Below, piece after piece: positions 26,283-35,496 of a stretch of 64,000 nucleotides of DNA (the stretch's first letter is position 1; every line of letters begins with the position of its first letter). This DNA comes from Hymenobacter amundsenii (GTDB taxonomy: Bacteria; Bacteroidota; Bacteroidia; Cytophagales; Hymenobacteraceae), in assembly GCF_002204745.1 (NCBI RefSeq), contig NZ_NIRR01000001.1, forward strand, positions 186,001-250,000, given 5' to 3'. The notes beneath the pieces are model-generated. The model had not been told where the DNA came from, did not search any database, and saw nothing but the letters and a program-made list of their open reading frames with translations. A program made the translations under genes and the position numbers.

Positions 26283-27472
26283 CGGCCGACCCCGGCCCCA
26301 CCCGCTACGCCTGTGCCGCTGATGGCCCCATGTTGCTGGGCGGCTTACCGGCCGGCGGCACCTGGAGTGGCCCCGGCGTCACGCGCCTGTCCGATGGCCG
26401 CTACCAGTTCCAGCCCAGCCCGGCACTGGTGGGCCGTAACCTGCTGCTATACTCCGTTAAGTCCACTGGCATCTGCGTGAGCACCCGCCCGCTGGCCGTT
26501 ATCGTGCCGCCCGTGCTTAACGTGAGCATTGCGCCGGTGCCGCCCCTGTGCGCCAGCGGTAACCCTATTACGCTCCAGGCCACCCCGGCAGGCGGCACCT
26601 GGAGTGGCCCCCGGGGGCTAAGCGGCAATGTATTCGACCCGCGCCAGTCGGGACCGGGCACTTTCACGCTCACCTACTCGCGCTCCGACTCGCTGGGCTG
26701 CGGTACGGGCAGCCGCACGGTGGTCGTGAGCCCGCTGCCCACACCCCAGGCCGGACCCGACCTCACGTTTTGCGCCTACGAAACCCAGCCGGTGCAGCTG
26801 ACCGGAGCCTCGCCGGCCGGGGGCATCTGGAGCGGCCCCGGCGTGAGCCCCGGCGGCCTGTTTACGCCCCCCGATACCCGGCTGCAAGGCGGCATTTACA
26901 CGCTCAGCTATACGGTTACGGAAAACGGCTGCCCGGCCACGGCCACCCGCCGGGTGCTGCTCGCGCCCTCGCCCAGCGTCAACTTCCCGCTGCGGGTACC
27001 CGTGTGCGAGAACTTTCCCGAGTACACCGGCCTGGCCCCGCTCACGCTCACGATGAAGCCTGTGCTGACGGGCGGCACCTACGAGTGGGATTTCGGCGAC
27101 GGCAGCCCGGTTTCGCGCGAGGAAAACCCGCAGCACGTGTTCGAGCAGCCCGGCAAGTACAACGTCCGCCTGATAGCCCGTTACGCCAATTGCACGGTGG
27201 AAACCAGCTTTGCCCCGGTTATCGTGCACCGCACCTTCGTGCCCAACATCATTACGCCCAACCGCGACGGTAAAAACGACGAGTTCATCCCCTATTTCAG
27301 CTGCGAGCCCGCCACACTGCGCCTGTTCGACCGCTGGGGCAGTGCGGTGTACGAAACGGCCCATTACAACAACGACTGGCGGGCCGACGGCCTGGCCGAT
27401 GGGCTGTATTTCTACCACCTCCAGGATGCAGCCGGGCGCACCATTAAGGGCTGGCTCACGGTGCAGCACTAG
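26162..27472 (+). CDS. C-terminal part of the frameshifted protein (PKD domain, T9SS type B sorting domain)
   Basis: Continues the preceding gene in the -1 frame, starting usefully at STQGFPVPPGANYFDTRNG. It holds three Ig-like modules that repeat PAGGTWSGPGV (also PAGGTWSGPRG and PAGGIWSGPGV), a PKD domain with YEWDFGDGSPV and HVFEQPGKYNVRLIA, and a gliding-motility-associated C-terminal (CHU_C, type B) sorting domain: VPNIITPNRDGKNDEF, LRLFDRWGSAVYE, DGLADGLYFYHL and a final GWLTVQH. The type B domain directs export by the T9SS and surface attachment. No promoter, signal peptide or good start precedes this part, so without ribosomal frameshifting it would not be exported; the joint gene is a pseudogene, a phase variant or a sequencing error. 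Confidence 0.8.
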   Translation: MRGLPSTQGFPVPPGANYFDTRNGSTNCNNAAFAINFEIITADPGPTRYACAADGPMLLGGLPAGGTWSGPGVTRLSDGRYQFQPSPALVGRNLLLYSVKSTGICVSTRPLAVIVPPVLNVSIAPVPPLCASGNPITLQATPAGGTWSGPRGLSGNVFDPRQSGPGTFTLTYSRSDSLGCGTGSRTVVVSPLPTPQAGPDLTFCAYETQPVQLTGASPAGGIWSGPGVSPGGLFTPPDTRLQGGIYTLSYTVTENGCPATATRRVLLAPSPSVNFPLRVPVCENFPEYTGLAPLTLTMKPVLTGGTYEWDFGDGSPVSREENPQHVFEQPGKYNVRLIARYANCTVETSFAPVIVHRTFVPNIITPNRDGKNDEFIPYFSCEPATLRLFDRWGSAVYETAHYNNDWRADGLADGLYFYHLQDAAGRTIKGWLTVQH

Positions 27473-27495
27473 CCCCCGGTTGGGGTGGTATGCGC

Positions 27496-27526
27496 TTGCT
27501 TACCGTGGTTTCTTGTTGTATCTTTG
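27496..27526 (+). promoter_or_regulatory. Promoter of rimP-nusA
   Basis: TTG (27496-27498) and TATCTTTG (27519-27526) separated by 20 nt give a near-ideal Bacteroidota promoter. It lies 80 bp before the rimP start. Confidence 0.75.
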
Positions 27527-27549
27527 TGCCCACAAGACCAAGTAAGACC

Positions 27550-27580
27550 AGAGGGGACGTATAGTCCCCTCTTTCTTTTT
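27550..27580 (+). terminator. Terminator-like hairpin in the rimP-nusA leader
   Basis: AGAGGGGAC (27550-27558) pairs with GTCCCCTCT (27564-27572) and is followed by TTCTTTTT. It stands between the promoter and rimP, so it could be a transcription attenuator; it could also end transcripts of the upstream cargo gene. Confidence 0.75.
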
Positions 27581-27605
27581 ACCCGCCTCACGGGCGCTTT
27601 TGCTT

Positions 27606-28079
27606 ATGACCCTCGACCGTAATCTTCTTTCGGAAATGCTCCAGAGCAGCCTGCCCATCGATGGCGACCTGTTCGTGGTCGATCTGGCCGTATCGGACTC
27701 GGTGCGGCCCAAAGTCACGGTCACGCTCGACGGCGAGCAGGGCCTGGGCATTGATGAGTGCGCGCAGATCAGCCGCCGGCTGGCCCGCCGTATCGAGGAG
27801 CACTACGGCGACGAGCTGAGCTACACGCTGGAAGTAACCTCGCCCGGGGCCGACCAGCCCCTGCGCGATGCCCGCCAGTATACCCGCCACGTGGGCCGCA
27901 CCCTGAGCCTTAAGCTCCAGGATGGCACCGAGAAAACCGGCAAGCTCGAATCTATTCTGCCCGAGAGCATCGAGTTGGCCGAAATCGTTAAAGAGAAACA
28001 CAAGGAGAAAATCCTGCCCGCCATTACCGTACCCTTCCAGGATATTGCCGAGGCCAGGGTGGTTATCTCGTTTAAATAG
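27606..28079 (+). CDS. rimP: Ribosome maturation factor RimP
   Basis: A 157-residue cytoplasmic factor for 30S subunit maturation. It shows the two-domain pattern of the family: an N-terminal alpha/beta part with VDLAVSDSVRPKVTVTLDGE, then GIDECAQISRRLARRIEE, the strongly conserved LEVTSPGADQPL, and a C-terminal SH3-like barrel from about residue 90. Its place before nusA and infB is the classical order. The ATG at 27606 is taken; a TTG two codons upstream is less likely. An AGCT-rich repeat separates it from nusA. Confidence 0.93.
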   Translation: MTLDRNLLSEMLQSSLPIDGDLFVVDLAVSDSVRPKVTVTLDGEQGLGIDECAQISRRLARRIEEHYGDELSYTLEVTSPGADQPLRDARQYTRHVGRTLSLKLQDGTEKTGKLESILPESIELAEIVKEKHKEKILPAITVPFQDIAEARVVISFK

Positions 28080-28087
28080 TCTGCTGG

Positions 28088-28207
28088 GGCTGTTGGCTAA
28101 TAGCTGTTAGCTCATAGCCTTGTTCCTGAGTTATTCACTTTTTGGTAGTGGCTGGCAGCTCTTCCCGCATGGAAAGCTAACGGCCAACAGCTGATAGCTA
28201 AAAGCTT
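28088..28207. repeat. AGCT-rich inverted repeat between rimP and nusA
   Basis: Imperfect arms around 28088-28112 and 28172-28207 share AGCTGTTGGC and TTAGCT words in opposite orientation. The element interrupts the rimP-nusA junction and belongs to the family seen at 12879, 20854 and 39603. Confidence 0.6.
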
Positions 28208-28213
28208 AAAAAA

Positions 28214-29734
28214 ATGAACAGCAACGTCCTGATTGAATCGTTTGCCGAATTTGCCCGCTCGAAAAACATCGACCGGCCCACCATGATGAGCATCTTGGAG
28301 GAAGTATTTCGCACAATGATTCGCAAAAAGTACGACGACGATTCCAACTTCGACGTTATTCTGAACGTGGACCAGGGCGACCTGGAAATCTGGCGGAACC
28401 GCGAAATCGTGGACGACAACTCGGAGGATATCTGGGATTTCGATAAGATTCCGCTGGCGGAGGCTCAGAAAATCGAGCCCGACTTTGAGGTGGGCGAGGA
28501 AGTGGCCGAAGAAGTGAAACTCGAAGACTTCGGCCGCCGCGCCGTGCTCATGGCCCGCCAAACGCTGATTCAGCGCGTGAAGGATCTGGAGCGCGACTTG
28601 CTTTACCAGACCTATAAAGACCAGGTAGGGGAAATCGTGGCCGGCGAGGTGTACCAGGTGTGGGGCCGCGAAGCCCTTATCCTCGACAAGGACGACAACG
28701 AGTTGAGCCTGCCTAAAACCGAGCAGATTCCGAAGGACCGATACCGCAAGGGCGACACCATTCGCGCCGTGGTACACCGCGTCGATGTACTGAACGGCAC
28801 GCCCAAAATCGTGCTTTCCCGCGCCGCCCCGGCCTTCCTGGAGCGCCTGATGGAGCAGGAGGTACCCGAGATTTTCGACGGCCTCATCACCATCAAGAAC
28901 ATCGTGCGCGAGCCCGGCGAGCGGGCCAAAGTGGCCGTTGAAAGCTACGACGAGCGTATCGACCCGGTAGGTGCCTGCGTGGGCATGAAAGGCTCCCGGA
29001 TTCACGCCGTGGTGCGCGAGCTCGAAAACGAGAACATCGACATCATCAATTACACCGATAACCTAGAGCTGTACATCGCCCGGGCCCTGTCGCCGGCCAA
29101 GCTCACGTCGATGAAAATCAACGAGCAGACCGGCCGCGTATCGGTATTCCTGAAGCCCGACCAAGTAAGCCTGGCTATTGGCCGGGGCGGCGCCAACATC
29201 AAGCTGGCTTCGCGGTTGGTAGGGATGGAAATCGACGTGTTCCGCGATGCGGGCGACTTTGAAGAGGATATTGCCCTCGACGAGTTCCGCGACGAGATTG
29301 AAGGCTGGGTACTCGATGAACTGAAGAAAATCGGACTCGACACCGGCCGCGCCGTACTGGCCGTGAACCTCGACGACATCGTGCGCCGCACGGAGTTGGA
29401 GGAGGAAACCGTGGAGGAGTTGTTCCGCGTGATCCGAAACGAATTCGATGACGAAGCGGAAGCGGCTCCCAAGCCCCGCTTTGCCGACGACGAGGACGAC
29501 AGCAACGATACCGACGAGGCGGCCCCAGCCGGGAATCCGGTAGCAGAAACCGCGACGGCAACGGCGGCGGATGAAACTGCTGCAACCACCGAAGCAGCCC
29601 CAGAATCCATTACTGAGCCGACCGAAACGCCAGAAGCTACTGACGAGCTAGCCGATGAGGTCGAACCAACGGCGGCTGCGGATTCCGAGCCGCTTAAAAA
29701 CGAGGAAGCACCAAATTCCGGCGCCGCGCAATGA
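28214..29734 (+). CDS. nusA: Transcription termination/antitermination factor NusA
   Basis: A 506-residue RNA polymerase-binding factor. The N-terminal domain starts MNSNVLIESFAEFARSKN; an S1 domain lies near residues 135-200 (GEIVAGEVYQVWGREALI); two KH domains follow with VGACVGMKGSRIHAVVREL and VSLAIGRGGANIKLASRL. After about residue 410 the sequence is a low-complexity acidic, Ala/Thr/Glu-rich tail with no recognisable fold. The E. coli-type acidic repeats are absent, as usual in this phylum. The leader hairpin in front of rimP may allow NusA to control its own operon, as known for other bacteria. Confidence 0.96.
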   Translation: MNSNVLIESFAEFARSKNIDRPTMMSILEEVFRTMIRKKYDDDSNFDVILNVDQGDLEIWRNREIVDDNSEDIWDFDKIPLAEAQKIEPDFEVGEEVAEEVKLEDFGRRAVLMARQTLIQRVKDLERDLLYQTYKDQVGEIVAGEVYQVWGREALILDKDDNELSLPKTEQIPKDRYRKGDTIRAVVHRVDVLNGTPKIVLSRAAPAFLERLMEQEVPEIFDGLITIKNIVREPGERAKVAVESYDERIDPVGACVGMKGSRIHAVVRELENENIDIINYTDNLELYIARALSPAKLTSMKINEQTGRVSVFLKPDQVSLAIGRGGANIKLASRLVGMEIDVFRDAGDFEEDIALDEFRDEIEGWVLDELKKIGLDTGRAVLAVNLDDIVRRTELEEETVEELFRVIRNEFDDEAEAAPKPRFADDEDDSNDTDEAAPAGNPVAETATATAADETAATTEAAPESITEPTETPEATDELADEVEPTAAADSEPLKNEEAPNSGAAQ

Positions 29735-29760
29735 GTGCCCGGCGGCCGGTACGGCAAGGG

Positions 29761-29794
29761 CGTTGAAATCAGGTCGGACGACTTGATTTCAACG
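29761..29794. repeat. 34-bp palindrome between nusA and infB
   Basis: Two 16-nt arms, complementary at 15 positions plus one possible G-T pair, with a 2-nt centre. There is no T-tract, so it is a poor intrinsic terminator; an operator or an mRNA processing site is possible. Confidence 0.75.
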
Positions 29795-29817
29795 TCGCCC
29801 GGCAAGATTTAATGTAG

Positions 29818-29825
29818 TACCTTTG
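29818..29825 (+). promoter_or_regulatory. Internal promoter -7 box (TACCTTTG) for infB
   Basis: A perfect TAnnTTTG match 33 bp before the infB ATG, suggesting that infB can be transcribed independently of nusA. No well-spaced -33 TTG is seen. Confidence 0.5.
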
Positions 29826-29858
29826 CAACTGAATAAGAGTATCGTTCGCGAGCACAGA

Positions 29859-32800
29859 ATGGCGGAAGCATCAACTAAACGGCTCAATCAGGCGGCCAAA
29901 GACCTGAATGTCGGCACTTCCACAATCGTGGATTATCTGACTGACAAAGGGCATTCCATCGAGAATAAACCCACGACCAAGCTAACGGCTGAGCAGGTAA
30001 CCCTGCTCAACAAGGCGTTTGCGTCGTCGGTGCAGGACAAGAAGGAAGCCGAGAAAGTCAGTCAGGCCAAGCGGCAGAGCGAACTCGAAGCTGCGGCGGC
30101 TCAGTCCCGCGCGGCCATGGAGTCTCGCCCTGCCCCAGCAGCCGCTGCTGCTGCTCCGGCTGCGGCTCCCGCCACCGAAACCCCTAAGCCGGCAGCTGAG
30201 CCAGCTCCTGCAGCTCCGGCTCCGGTTGCTGAGGCTCCTAAGCCAGCAGCCCCGGCCCAACCTGAACCCCCTCGGGCACCGGGTCTGAAAGTGTTGGGCA
30301 AAATTGAGCTCGACTCGAAAGGCCGTCCCGTACGGCCGAAGCCCGTTGCCGCCGAAACCCCCAAGGCTCCTGAGCCTAAGGCCGAAGCGCCGAAAGCTCC
30401 CGAGCCCAAAGCAGTAGAGCCCAAAGTTGCTCAGCCTAAGGCCGAAGCGCCCAAGGCTCCTGAGCCTAAAGCTGAGGTCCCAAAGGCTCCCGAGCCTAAA
30501 GCCCCCGAGGTGAAGGCTCCGGCTGCTCCGGCCCCGGAGGCGAAAGCCCCCGAGGTGAAGGCTCCGGCTGCCGAGGCTCCTAAAGCTGCTGAGTCCAAAC
30601 CTGCTGATGCCAAGCCAGCCCCAGCCGCTGCTACGCCGGTTGCCCCGGCTGCCGAGGCGGAGGCTGCTCCGGTTGAGGATAGCACCATCGTGGCCAAAGC
30701 CGACCAGCTCAAGGGCCTGACGGTACTTGGCAAAATTGAACTACCCGCCGATTCGTCGCGCCGGGGTCGGGGGGCTCGCCCCGTGGCTTCGTCCGACGTC
30801 CGCAAAAGCGGCATCGATAAGAAGAAGCGTCAGCGCATCCCGATGAATGGCCCCGGCCAGCAGGGTGGTGGCGCCCCCCGGCCTACCGGCACTGGCCAAG
30901 CTGCCCGCCCAACTGGTACAGGCCCGGCAGCCAACCGTGCTGGCGGCCGTGGTGGCAACACCAATACCCGCCAGCCCGCCGTACCGCTCACGCCCGAGCA
31001 GAACGACAAGCAGATTCAGGAGCAGATCAAGGCCACATTGGCTAAGCTCAGCGGTGGCAAAGGCAACCAGCAGAACCGCGCCAAGTACCGCCGCGACAAG
31101 CGGAGCAACGCGGCCGATGACCGCGAGGCCATGCGGGCGCAGAACGAGCTGGATTCCAAGACGCTGAAAGTAACCGAGTTCATCTCGGCCAACGACCTGG
31201 CTTCGCTCATGGACGTGTCGGTGAACGAAGTGATTAAGGTGTGCCTGAACATGGGCATGTTCGTTTCGATCAACCAGCGCCTCGACGCCGAAGCCATTAC
31301 CGTAATTGCCGACGAGTTCGGCTACGATATTGAGTTCCTATCGGCGGAGGAAGAGGAAACGGTAGCCGAAATTGAGGACGATGAGGCTGATCTGCAGCCC
31401 CGCGCCCCCATCGTGACCATCATGGGTCACGTCGACCACGGCAAGACCTCGCTGCTTGACTACATCCGGAGTGCCACGGTAGCCAAAGGCGAAGCCGGCG
31501 GCATCACGCAGCACATCGGGGCCTACGACGTGATGACCAAGTCGGACAAGCGCGTAACGTTCCTGGATACACCGGGTCACGAAGCCTTTACCGCCATGCG
31601 AGCCCGTGGTGCCAAAGTCACCGACATTGCCATTATCGTGGTAGCGGCCGACGACTCGGTGATGCCCCAGACCCGGGAAGCCATCAACCACGCCCAGGCG
31701 GCTGGAGTACCCATCGTTATTGCCCTCAACAAAATCGACAAGCCCGGCGCTAACCCCGATAAGGTGCGCGAGGAGCTGTCGGTGATGAACATTCTGGTAG
31801 AAGAGTGGGGCGGCAAGTATCAGAGCCAGGAAGTATCGGCTAAAACCGGTGCCGGCATTGATGATTTGCTGGAGAAAGTGCTGCTCGAAGCCGAGATTCT
31901 GGAGCTCAAAGCCAACCCCGACCGCAAGGCCGTGGGTACGGTTATCGAAGCCTCGCTCGATAAAGGCCGCGGTTATGTAACCACCATTCTGGTGCAAACC
32001 GGCACCATGGAAGTAGGTGACATCGTGCTGGCTGGTCCGCACTTTGGCCGCGTGAAAGCCATGACTGACCACCGCGGCAAGAAGATGAAGAAAGCTGGTC
32101 CGGCCACGCCGGTGCAGGTCCTTGGTCTGACGGGCGCGCCCCAGGCTGGCGATAAGATTCAGGTAATGGACTCGGAGCGCGAAGCCCGCGAACTGGCCAC
32201 CCAGCGTCAGCAGCTAGCCCGCGAGCAGAGCATGCGCACCAAGAAGCACATCACCCTCGATGAGATTGGTCGCCGTTTGGCTATCGGCTCGTTCAAGGAG
32301 CTGAACGTGATTGTAAAAGGCGACGTGGACGGCTCGGTGGAAGCACTGGCCGACTCGCTGCTCAAACTCAGCACTCCGGAAATTGCCATCAACATCCTCA
32401 GCAAAGGAGTGGGTGCTATTTCGGAGTCCGACGTGTTGCTGGCTTCGGCCTCCGACGCCATCATCATCGGTTTCCAGGTTCGCCCTTCGGTGAGTGCCCG
32501 CAAGCTGGCCGAGCAGGAGCAGATCGATATCCGCCTCTACTCCATCATTTACAACGCCATCAACGAGGTGAAGGATGCCATGGAAGGCATGCTGGCCCCA
32601 ACGGTGAAGGAAGTAGTGGTGGCCAACGCCGAAATCCGCCAAGTGTTCAACATCACCAAAGTAGGCGCCATCGGTGGCTGCATGGTGACGGACGGCACGT
32701 TTACCCGCAAAACCAAGGTGCGCCTCGTGCGCAACGGCATTGTGGTGTACTCGGGCGGCATCAAGGACCTCAAGCGCTACAAAGACGATGTGTCGGAAGT

Positions 32801-32906
32801 ACGCCAGGGTTACGAGTGCGGTATCTCGCTCAAGGACTTCGACGACCTCCAGGAGGGCGACAACATCGAAGGCTTCGAGGAGCAGGAAATCAAGCGGACG
32901 CTGTAA
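29859..32906 (+). CDS. infB: Translation initiation factor IF-2
   Basis: A 1015-residue GTPase that brings initiator tRNA to the 30S subunit. An IF2_N domain ([20 protein letters not shown]) opens the protein. It is followed by a ~300-residue disordered linker built of Ala/Pro/Lys/Glu repeats such as [11 protein letters not shown] and then Gly/Arg-rich sequence. The GTPase part has G1 [10 protein letters not shown]3 DTPGHEAF and G4 NKID. Domains II-IV follow and the protein ends [11 protein letters not shown]. The ATG at 29859 (MAEASTKRL) gives the normal N-terminus; codons before it extend into the promoter region. Confidence 0.97.
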   Translation: MAEASTKRLNQAAKDLNVGTSTIVDYLTDKGHSIENKPTTKLTAEQVTLLNKAFASSVQDKKEAEKVSQAKRQSELEAAAAQSRAAMESRPAPAAAAAAPAAAPATETPKPAAEPAPAAPAPVAEAPKPAAPAQPEPPRAPGLKVLGKIELDSKGRPVRPKPVAAETPKAPEPKAEAPKAPEPKAVEPKVAQPKAEAPKAPEPKAEVPKAPEPKAPEVKAPAAPAPEAKAPEVKAPAAEAPKAAESKPADAKPAPAAATPVAPAAEAEAAPVEDSTIVAKADQLKGLTVLGKIELPADSSRRGRGARPVASSDVRKSGIDKKKRQRIPMNGPGQQGGGAPRPTGTGQAARPTGTGPAANRAGGRGGNTNTRQPAVPLTPEQNDKQIQEQIKATLAKLSGGKGNQQNRAKYRRDKRSNAADDREAMRAQNELDSKTLKVTEFISANDLASLMDVSVNEVIKVCLNMGMFVSINQRLDAEAITVIADEFGYDIEFLSAEEEETVAEIEDDEADLQPRAPIVTIMGHVDHGKTSLLDYIRSATVAKGEAGGITQHIGAYDVMTKSDKRVTFLDTPGHEAFTAMRARGAKVTDIAIIVVAADDSVMPQTREAINHAQAAGVPIVIALNKIDKPGANPDKVREELSVMNILVEEWGGKYQSQEVSAKTGAGIDDLLEKVLLEAEILELKANPDRKAVGTVIEASLDKGRGYVTTILVQTGTMEVGDIVLAGPHFGRVKAMTDHRGKKMKKAGPATPVQVLGLTGAPQAGDKIQVMDSEREARELATQRQQLAREQSMRTKKHITLDEIGRRLAIGSFKELNVIVKGDVDGSVEALADSLLKLSTPEIAINILSKGVGAISESDVLLASASDAIIIGFQVRPSVSARKLAEQEQIDIRLYSIIYNAINEVKDAMEGMLAPTVKEVVVANAEIRQVFNITKVGAIGGCMVTDGTFTRKTKVRLVRNGIVVYSGGIKDLKRYKDDVSEVRQGYECGISLKDFDDLQEGDNIEGFEEQEIKRTL

Positions 32907-32933
32907 GCAGCCGACGCTGGTTTATAAAGCAGG

Positions 32934-32972
32934 AGCGGGTTTCAGTCTTTCGGGATTGGAACCCGCTTTTTT
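32934..32972 (+). terminator. Terminator of infB
   Basis: AGCGGGTT at 32934-32941 pairs with AACCCGCT at 32960-32967, followed by a T-run, 28 bp after the stop codon. Confidence 0.8.
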
Positions 32973-33023
32973 GTGGGCGGCTAGGGTTAACAGGGTTTGC
33001 TCCTTGACGAAGAAGCAGAAAAT

Positions 33024-33182
33024 CCTGCTTCGCGTGTCGTTGCGCCTAGCCGCTGAACCGGGCAACGATACGCGAAACAGGAGCTTCGCGCTACAAGCCG
33101 ACTGACTCTCTGATGCGGCGAAGCATGCCTTCCTGTAAAGCAAAAGCGTCGGACCAAATGGCCCGACGCTTTTGCTTTACAG
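33024..33182. repeat. Two adjacent palindromes between infB and a convergent gene
   Basis: The first (arms 33024-33043 and 33062-33081) is complementary at 18 of 20 positions. The second (arms 33133-33152 and 33163-33182) is a perfect 20-bp stem with a 10-nt loop and probably terminates the minus-strand gene that ends at 33201. No gene is present between 32907 and 33200. Confidence 0.8.
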
Positions 33183-33200
33183 AGAATATGACGATCAGTA

Positions 33201-33659
33201 TTAGAAGAACAAGAAGTGCTTTTTGCGGCCGCTTTTGTTCTTAAGAGGCTTGCCCTTGGGGTCGGTGAAGCCAGCGGGGCGCGTCTGGCCACGTTTCTGG
33301 CGGGCCGTACCGATGCGGGTATCCTTGTATTTGCGGACCGTGAAGCCCCCGGAGCCCTTATCGTACTGGCGGGCTGGGCCGGCGGCGCGGCCGAAGCTGG
33401 TATTGGCCGTGCTACCACCCGAACGGGCCTCCAATAGTTCGAGTTGCTGGTCGCGTTTAGCCTCATCGGCGTTCATGCTCATGCGCCGCTGCACATTGGT
33501 AATGTCGGTGGCCGAGGCCTTACCCCGCTTGCGAGCCTGCCGGTCGGCTGCCCGCTGGGTCTGGGCCGCGTCGCGGGGCTGGCCGTCGAGCACGGCAGTC
33601 TGGGCATGAGCGGCCGTGCAGGCAGCAGTAAGTAGCAAAAGGGAAAGCAGTTTCTTCAT
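33201..33659 (-). CDS. Small basic secreted protein of unknown function
   Basis: A 152-residue protein not recognised. A signal peptide MKKLLSLLLLTAACTAAHA is followed by Gln. The Cys in it does not form a good lipobox (AAC-TAA), so signal peptidase I cleavage is more likely. The mature part is highly charged and repetitive in character: RDAAQTQRAADRQARKRGK, MNADEAKRDQQLELLEAR, then GGFTVRKYKDTRIGTARQKR and a basic, Lys-rich end finishing FLFF. It is probably a disordered periplasmic protein. The ATG at 33659 starts the signal peptide; 18 extra upstream codons are less plausible. Confidence 0.7.
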   Translation of the reverse strand: MKKLLSLLLLTAACTAAHAQTAVLDGQPRDAAQTQRAADRQARKRGKASATDITNVQRRMSMNADEAKRDQQLELLEARSGGSTANTSFGRAAGPARQYDKGSGGFTVRKYKDTRIGTARQKRGQTRPAGFTDPKGKPLKNKSGRKKHFLFF

Positions 33660-33744
33660 AGCGGCAAAAGGGTCGGGAGGCGAAATAGCCCCGTGAAGGA
33701 CATAAAAATCCAACTAGCCAGACACTAAGTTAGTTCACCGGGGA

Positions 33745-34746
33745 CTAAAACTTGTAAGTCAGGCCGATACCGAGGGTTTCCTTGAACTGAATCCGCCGCC
33801 CCCGGGCCCCTTCGGCCCCACCCTTGATGGGTACGGGCGTATCGTCGTCGTAAATCAGCACCGTAGCAATGTTGGCACTTACCCAATCGTTGACCGAAAA
33901 ATCGAGCAGGTTTACCCAGTTCACGTCGGTATTGAGGGGCTTATGGAAATAGTTGTTGAAGAGCTCCAGGCGGGTTTGGTATTCGATGTTGCGGAAGACC
34001 GTCTGGCGGTAGCGCACATTCACGTAGGACCCCATTTCGGCCCGGAACTGCTGGCCCGTACCGGGCACGATGCGGCCGGCAGCGTCGCGGCGGCCCTCCT
34101 GCACGCCAAATGCGCCTGCGTCGGCCAGGCGCTGGTTGCGCACAATGGTAAACTTGCCCGTGAGGGGCGAGAGCAGCACCGAGAAATGCTCGTTGGGCCG
34201 GTATTCCCAGCCTACGGAGGCCAGCACGAAGGCCGGGGCCAGAAATCCCGACGCAATGGAATCGGGCTGGTCGATGGAGCGGGTTGTCGAAAACTGCGAC
34301 TTGAAGTTGAGTTGGCCCGCGTACGACCAGCCAGGGGCATACTGGCGGGCATAGCGGCCGTTGATTTCCAGCCGGTCGTCGCTCTTACGCAGCCGCCCAC
34401 CCCCCTCGCTCACGAGGCCGTACACCACGTCGAGGGCACCGTCGAAGGTGTGGTTGCGGTTGCGGAAGTGGGCAAACGAATTGCCGATGGCCAAGCCCGA
34501 AAGCGAACTTTGCCCTCCGGCCGGCCAGTTGCTAAGGCTGATCTGGCTGACGTTGAGCGAGGCTGCGCCCCCATAATGCCAACCCCGCAACGTGTCTACC
34601 TTGATAGGTACTTTGTAGGGCTTCACGATAGGGGTGCCTTCATCCTGGGCGCGGCCCGGTAGCGCCAGGCCACCTAGCAGCAGTACCGTCAGCAGCAAAT
34701 TAAACCAAGTGGGGCGGTTACTTTGGGAAGTAAGCGTTGAAGCCAT
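33745..34746 (-). CDS. DUF3078 family exported protein, probable outer-membrane barrel
   Basis: A 333-residue protein. The signal peptide ends LALPGRA with Gln next. The mature part matches the DUF3078 family: GWHYGGAASLNVSQISLSNW, abbreviated, WPAGGQSSLSGLAIGN, ALDVVYGLVSEGG, LNFKSQFSTTR, FLAPAFVLASVGWEYRP, and an end IQFKETLGIGLTYKF with terminal Phe. Alternating polar/hydrophobic strands and the final aromatic residue point to an outer-membrane beta-barrel. The function of the family is unknown. The ATG at 34746 is chosen because the 26 codons upstream overlap the mscL terminator. Confidence 0.85.
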   Translation of the reverse strand: MASTLTSQSNRPTWFNLLLTVLLLGGLALPGRAQDEGTPIVKPYKVPIKVDTLRGWHYGGAASLNVSQISLSNWPAGGQSSLSGLAIGNSFAHFRNRNHTFDGALDVVYGLVSEGGGRLRKSDDRLEINGRYARQYAPGWSYAGQLNFKSQFSTTRSIDQPDSIASGFLAPAFVLASVGWEYRPNEHFSVLLSPLTGKFTIVRNQRLADAGAFGVQEGRRDAAGRIVPGTGQQFRAEMGSYVNVRYRQTVFRNIEYQTRLELFNNYFHKPLNTDVNWVNLLDFSVNDWVSANIATVLIYDDDTPVPIKGGAEGARGRRIQFKETLGIGLTYKF

Positions 34747-34765
34747 AGCAAACAGGAGCAAAAGA

Positions 34766-34810
34766 GAAAGCCGGTTTCCGCGCCTCCGACAGGCGCAGAA
34801 ACCGGCTTTC
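34766..34810 (-). terminator. Terminator of mscL
   Basis: Arms 34766-34785 and 34791-34810 (20 nt, mismatched at one position) with a 5-nt loop; on the minus strand a T-rich tail (CTCTTTTG) follows. It lies 18 bp past the mscL stop. Confidence 0.85.
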
Positions 34811-34827
34811 ACAAAGTTACGCAACGC

Positions 34828-35256
34828 TTAGCCGCGGGGAGCCCGGAGCGCGTCGCGGATTTCACCCAGCAGCAACTGGTCTTTGGTCGGCAATGGGTCG
34901 GTGACGGCCACCACTTCTTGGGGCTTTTTATAGCGGTTGGCAATTTTCACGAGCCAGAAGATGGCGAAGGCCATCAGCATAAACGTGATGATGGAATTCA
35001 AAAACAGGCCGTAATTAATGGTGGCCGCCTTGGCTGCCTTGGCCGCTTCGAGCGATTCATACGTTTTGCCATCCAACGCTAAGTACCACTCCTTGAAATC
35101 GAGCCCACCGGTGAGCAGCGTCAGGATGGGCATTAGAATATCGTTGGTGAGTGACGTGACAATACCACTGAACGCGCCGCCAATGATAACACCAACCGCT
35201 AGGTCGAGCACGTTGCCCTTCGAAATGAACTCTTTGAATTCGGAAACAAAGCCCAT
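34828..35256 (-). CDS. mscL: Large-conductance mechanosensitive channel
   Basis: A 142-residue inner-membrane channel that opens on hypo-osmotic shock. The N-terminal helix FVSEFKEFISKGNVLDLAVG leads into TM1 GVIIGGAFSGIVTSLTNDIL with the Gly/Ala pore pattern; a periplasmic loop containing LAALDGKTYESLEAAKAAK-like sequence follows, then TM2 SIITFMLMAFAIFWLVK and a charged C-terminal helix. The length is normal (E. coli 136). It is monocistronic. Confidence 0.96.
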   Translation of the reverse strand: MGFVSEFKEFISKGNVLDLAVGVIIGGAFSGIVTSLTNDILMPILTLLTGGLDFKEWYLALDGKTYESLEAAKAAKAATINYGLFLNSIITFMLMAFAIFWLVKIANRYKKPQEVVAVTDPLPTKDQLLLGEIRDALRAPRG

Positions 35257-35454
35257 AAGCTGGAGATGGTTGAGAGGAAGGCAAAAGTGAGCGGTCCAAA
35301 TATAGAAATTTTCTTATTTGAGGCTCAGCCAATGAATTATCGAGTCCGAAGATGGCCATTCTGGTCTTGGGGCGAATGAATTTTTCGTTTAACCCGGCTT
35401 TTTGGCTGGTCAACTGGGCCGCGGGCCGGGCGTTTAGGGTGCGTCATTTCATCC

Positions 35455-35462
35455 TATCTTTG
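35455..35462 (+). promoter_or_regulatory. -7 box (TATCTTTG) of the enoyl-CoA hydratase gene
   Basis: A perfect TAnnTTTG match 34 bp before the ATG. No TTG at the usual distance. Confidence 0.55.
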
Positions 35463-35496
35463 CTCCTAGCACTAGTGCCCGCTACTCTACCCGCCC

